From Pseudomonas fluorescens (GTDB taxonomy: Bacteria; Pseudomonadota; Gammaproteobacteria; Pseudomonadales; Pseudomonadaceae), in contig NZ_CP015225.1 of the NCBI RefSeq assembly GCF_001623525.1, positions 1,178,001 to 1,242,000 of the forward strand: a DNA stretch of 64,000 bases. The letters run 5' to 3'. Below are positions 63,020 through 64,000 of the stretch, piece after piece; within the stretch, counting starts at the first letter, position 1; every line of letters starts with the position of its first letter. A model generated the notes under the pieces. It worked only from the letters and a program-made list of their open reading frames with translations, was not told where the DNA came from and did not search any database. Made by a program: the position numbers and the translations under genes.

Positions 63020-64000
63020 ATGAAGCATTTCCAAGGAAAGATCGCTGCACTACTGGCCCTGACCGGCACGTTGTCCATGGCTGGCGCCCAGGCCGGGACG
63101 TTCCCTGATTACGGCTTCGCGCCACCCAAAAGTTCGTACCCCTCCGCATTTTTCCGGCTCAGTCAGGACTACCCCACCGTGGCGCCGGGCCCGTCTTCGA
63201 TACCGTCGTTTTTCAAGCACCTGCCCGCCAATTTCAGCAATGATTTTGAAAGCTGGCGCACCTACATGAACGAGGTAAAGAACTACTGCCTGGAGGGCAA
63301 TACGGAAGTCGGCTGGAACGTGCAGAAAAACAAGGTTCGTCAGTGGTATCACATGCCTTGGCAACACTATGGCCCCAACGGTCGTGAAGCTATTCACGGG
63401 CTGACCAAAGAGGCGCCGATCCAGCCCAAACAGTTGGCGAGTACCCAAACCGGGAATGGCCAGACCTATGCGGTCGGCATCTATAACGATATAGGGGCGT
63501 ACACCATCGGCCAGGTTTGGAAGGATCCGCAGAACCCTGATCCGAGCTATACCTCGCAACCAAAGGGATTTCCCAATGGCACAGTGGTGTGCAAGGCGTT
63601 GTTCGCAGACATCGATATCAATACGGTCCCCTCGCTGGTCAATCCGGTACTTTGGAGTGCCTACACCGCCAAGGACTTCTACTCAACCAAACGCGCCATC
63701 ACCAAAGTCGCGTTGATTCAGATGGACATCGCCGTCCGGGACACGCGCGTCAAAGATACCGGCTGGTTGTTCGGCACCTTTCAGTACAACGGTGCGATGA
63801 CCGGTAAATCGGGCTGGGACAACCTGGTGCCGGTGGGAATCATGTGGGGGAACGATCCGAAGGAGAACGGCAACGCGTTCACCAACCCGACGCCGACTGA
63901 AACCAAGATCAACCCGACGTTGAAGCAGACCGCGATCAATGCCAATACCAAGGAGCTGCCACCGACCCACCTTGGCTGGAACGGCCGCCTCAACGGCCCC
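63020..64000 (+). CDS. Secreted protein of unknown function (partial, cut by window end)
   Basis: ATG 63020 has AAGGAGATATCG upstream, an excellent ribosome site, and the frame stays open for 327 codons to the window end. Residues 1-26 form a signal peptide (KIAALLALTGTLSMAGAQA before GTFP). The mature part is rich in Trp, Tyr and Asn (VRQWYHMPWQHYGPNGREAI, GIYNDIGAYTIGQVWKDP), with one Cys in VKNYCLEG and one in TVVCKAL. I recognise a periplasmic or extracellular protein but no named family. The C-terminus is outside the window. Confidence 0.75.
   Translation, partial: MKHFQGKIAALLALTGTLSMAGAQAGTFPDYGFAPPKSSYPSAFFRLSQDYPTVAPGPSSIPSFFKHLPANFSNDFESWRTYMNEVKNYCLEGNTEVGWNVQKNKVRQWYHMPWQHYGPNGREAIHGLTKEAPIQPKQLASTQTGNGQTYAVGIYNDIGAYTIGQVWKDPQNPDPSYTSQPKGFPNGTVVCKALFADIDINTVPSLVNPVLWSAYTAKDFYSTKRAITKVALIQMDIAVRDTRVKDTGWLFGTFQYNGAMTGKSGWDNLVPVGIMWGNDPKENGNAFTNPTPTETKINPTLKQTAINANTKELPPTHLGWNGRLNGP

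Overview
The window looks like Pseudomonas, most likely the P. fluorescens group. Three lines support this: GC-rich codon use, three paired palindromes of the GTGGGAGCGAGCCTGCTCGCG or GGGAGCTTGCTCCC type that are typical of fluorescent pseudomonads, and a gene order (3-mercaptopropionate dioxygenase, rhodanese, LysR, flavin monooxygenase, SsuA-like binding proteins) that I recall from P. aeruginosa around PA2594-PA2603. All names rest on reading the translated sequence; no search was run.

Layout. 1-2.8 kb: end of a sugar ABC transporter (ATPase C-terminus and a permease with two single-G frameshifts) followed by a LamB-family maltoporin. 2.8-6.9 kb: a scarred accessory stretch with a broken periplasmic binding protein, an Rrf2 regulator with a palindromic operator, a CxxCxxCC cysteine-cluster protein, a broken TetR gene, a crotonase and a broken MFS gene that abuts an att-like repeat. 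6.9-11.1 kb: a sugar-binding protein, a phytanoyl-CoA-type dioxygenase and an SDR, divergent from a LacI regulator. 11.1-12.2 kb: two unrecognised small genes.

12.2-32.2 kb is a large organosulfur scavenging locus. It has four SsuA/TauA-like binding proteins but only one SsuC/SsuB permease-ATPase pair, two LLM flavin monooxygenases, an SfnB/DszC-like acyl-CoA-dehydrogenase-fold enzyme, a 2-hydroxyacid dehydrogenase, a four-domain rhodanese, a 3-mercaptopropionate dioxygenase, a LysR regulator, a class II aldolase, a TonB-dependent receptor and its own tonB-exbB-exbD. The likely logic is outer-membrane import of an organosulfur compound, periplasmic capture by several binding proteins, ABC import, then flavin- or iron-dependent C-S cleavage or sulfur oxidation.

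32.2-33.3 kb holds a broken XRE/MmyB-type regulator. 33.4-40.5 kb is a divergent catabolic unit: SMP-30 lactonase and CitMHS carboxylate carrier on one side; HMG-CoA-lyase-like enzyme, class III CoA-transferase, MFS transporter and IclR regulator on the other. Related 17-bp palindromes lie before both arms.

40.5-51.5 kb behaves like a small genomic island. It is flanked by an imperfect 36-bp repeat derived from the 3' end of a LysR gene, with a complete tyrosine integrase at its right end. It carries redox genes (VOC protein, crotonase, MDR oxidoreductase, HxlR, a second Rrf2 cassette, an atypical SDR, an Old Yellow Enzyme, an NmrA-like protein), IS630 and IS5 remnants, and a decayed duplicate of its own left half. 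The Rrf2 gene, its operators and an att-like repeat are also present at 3-6 kb, so the two accessory regions are related. 51.5-64 kb is ordinary chromosome: LysR and MDR oxidoreductase, an unknown 497-residue protein with a MocR-type regulator, pgm, a pirin, a UvrD-like helicase and a secreted protein cut by the window end.
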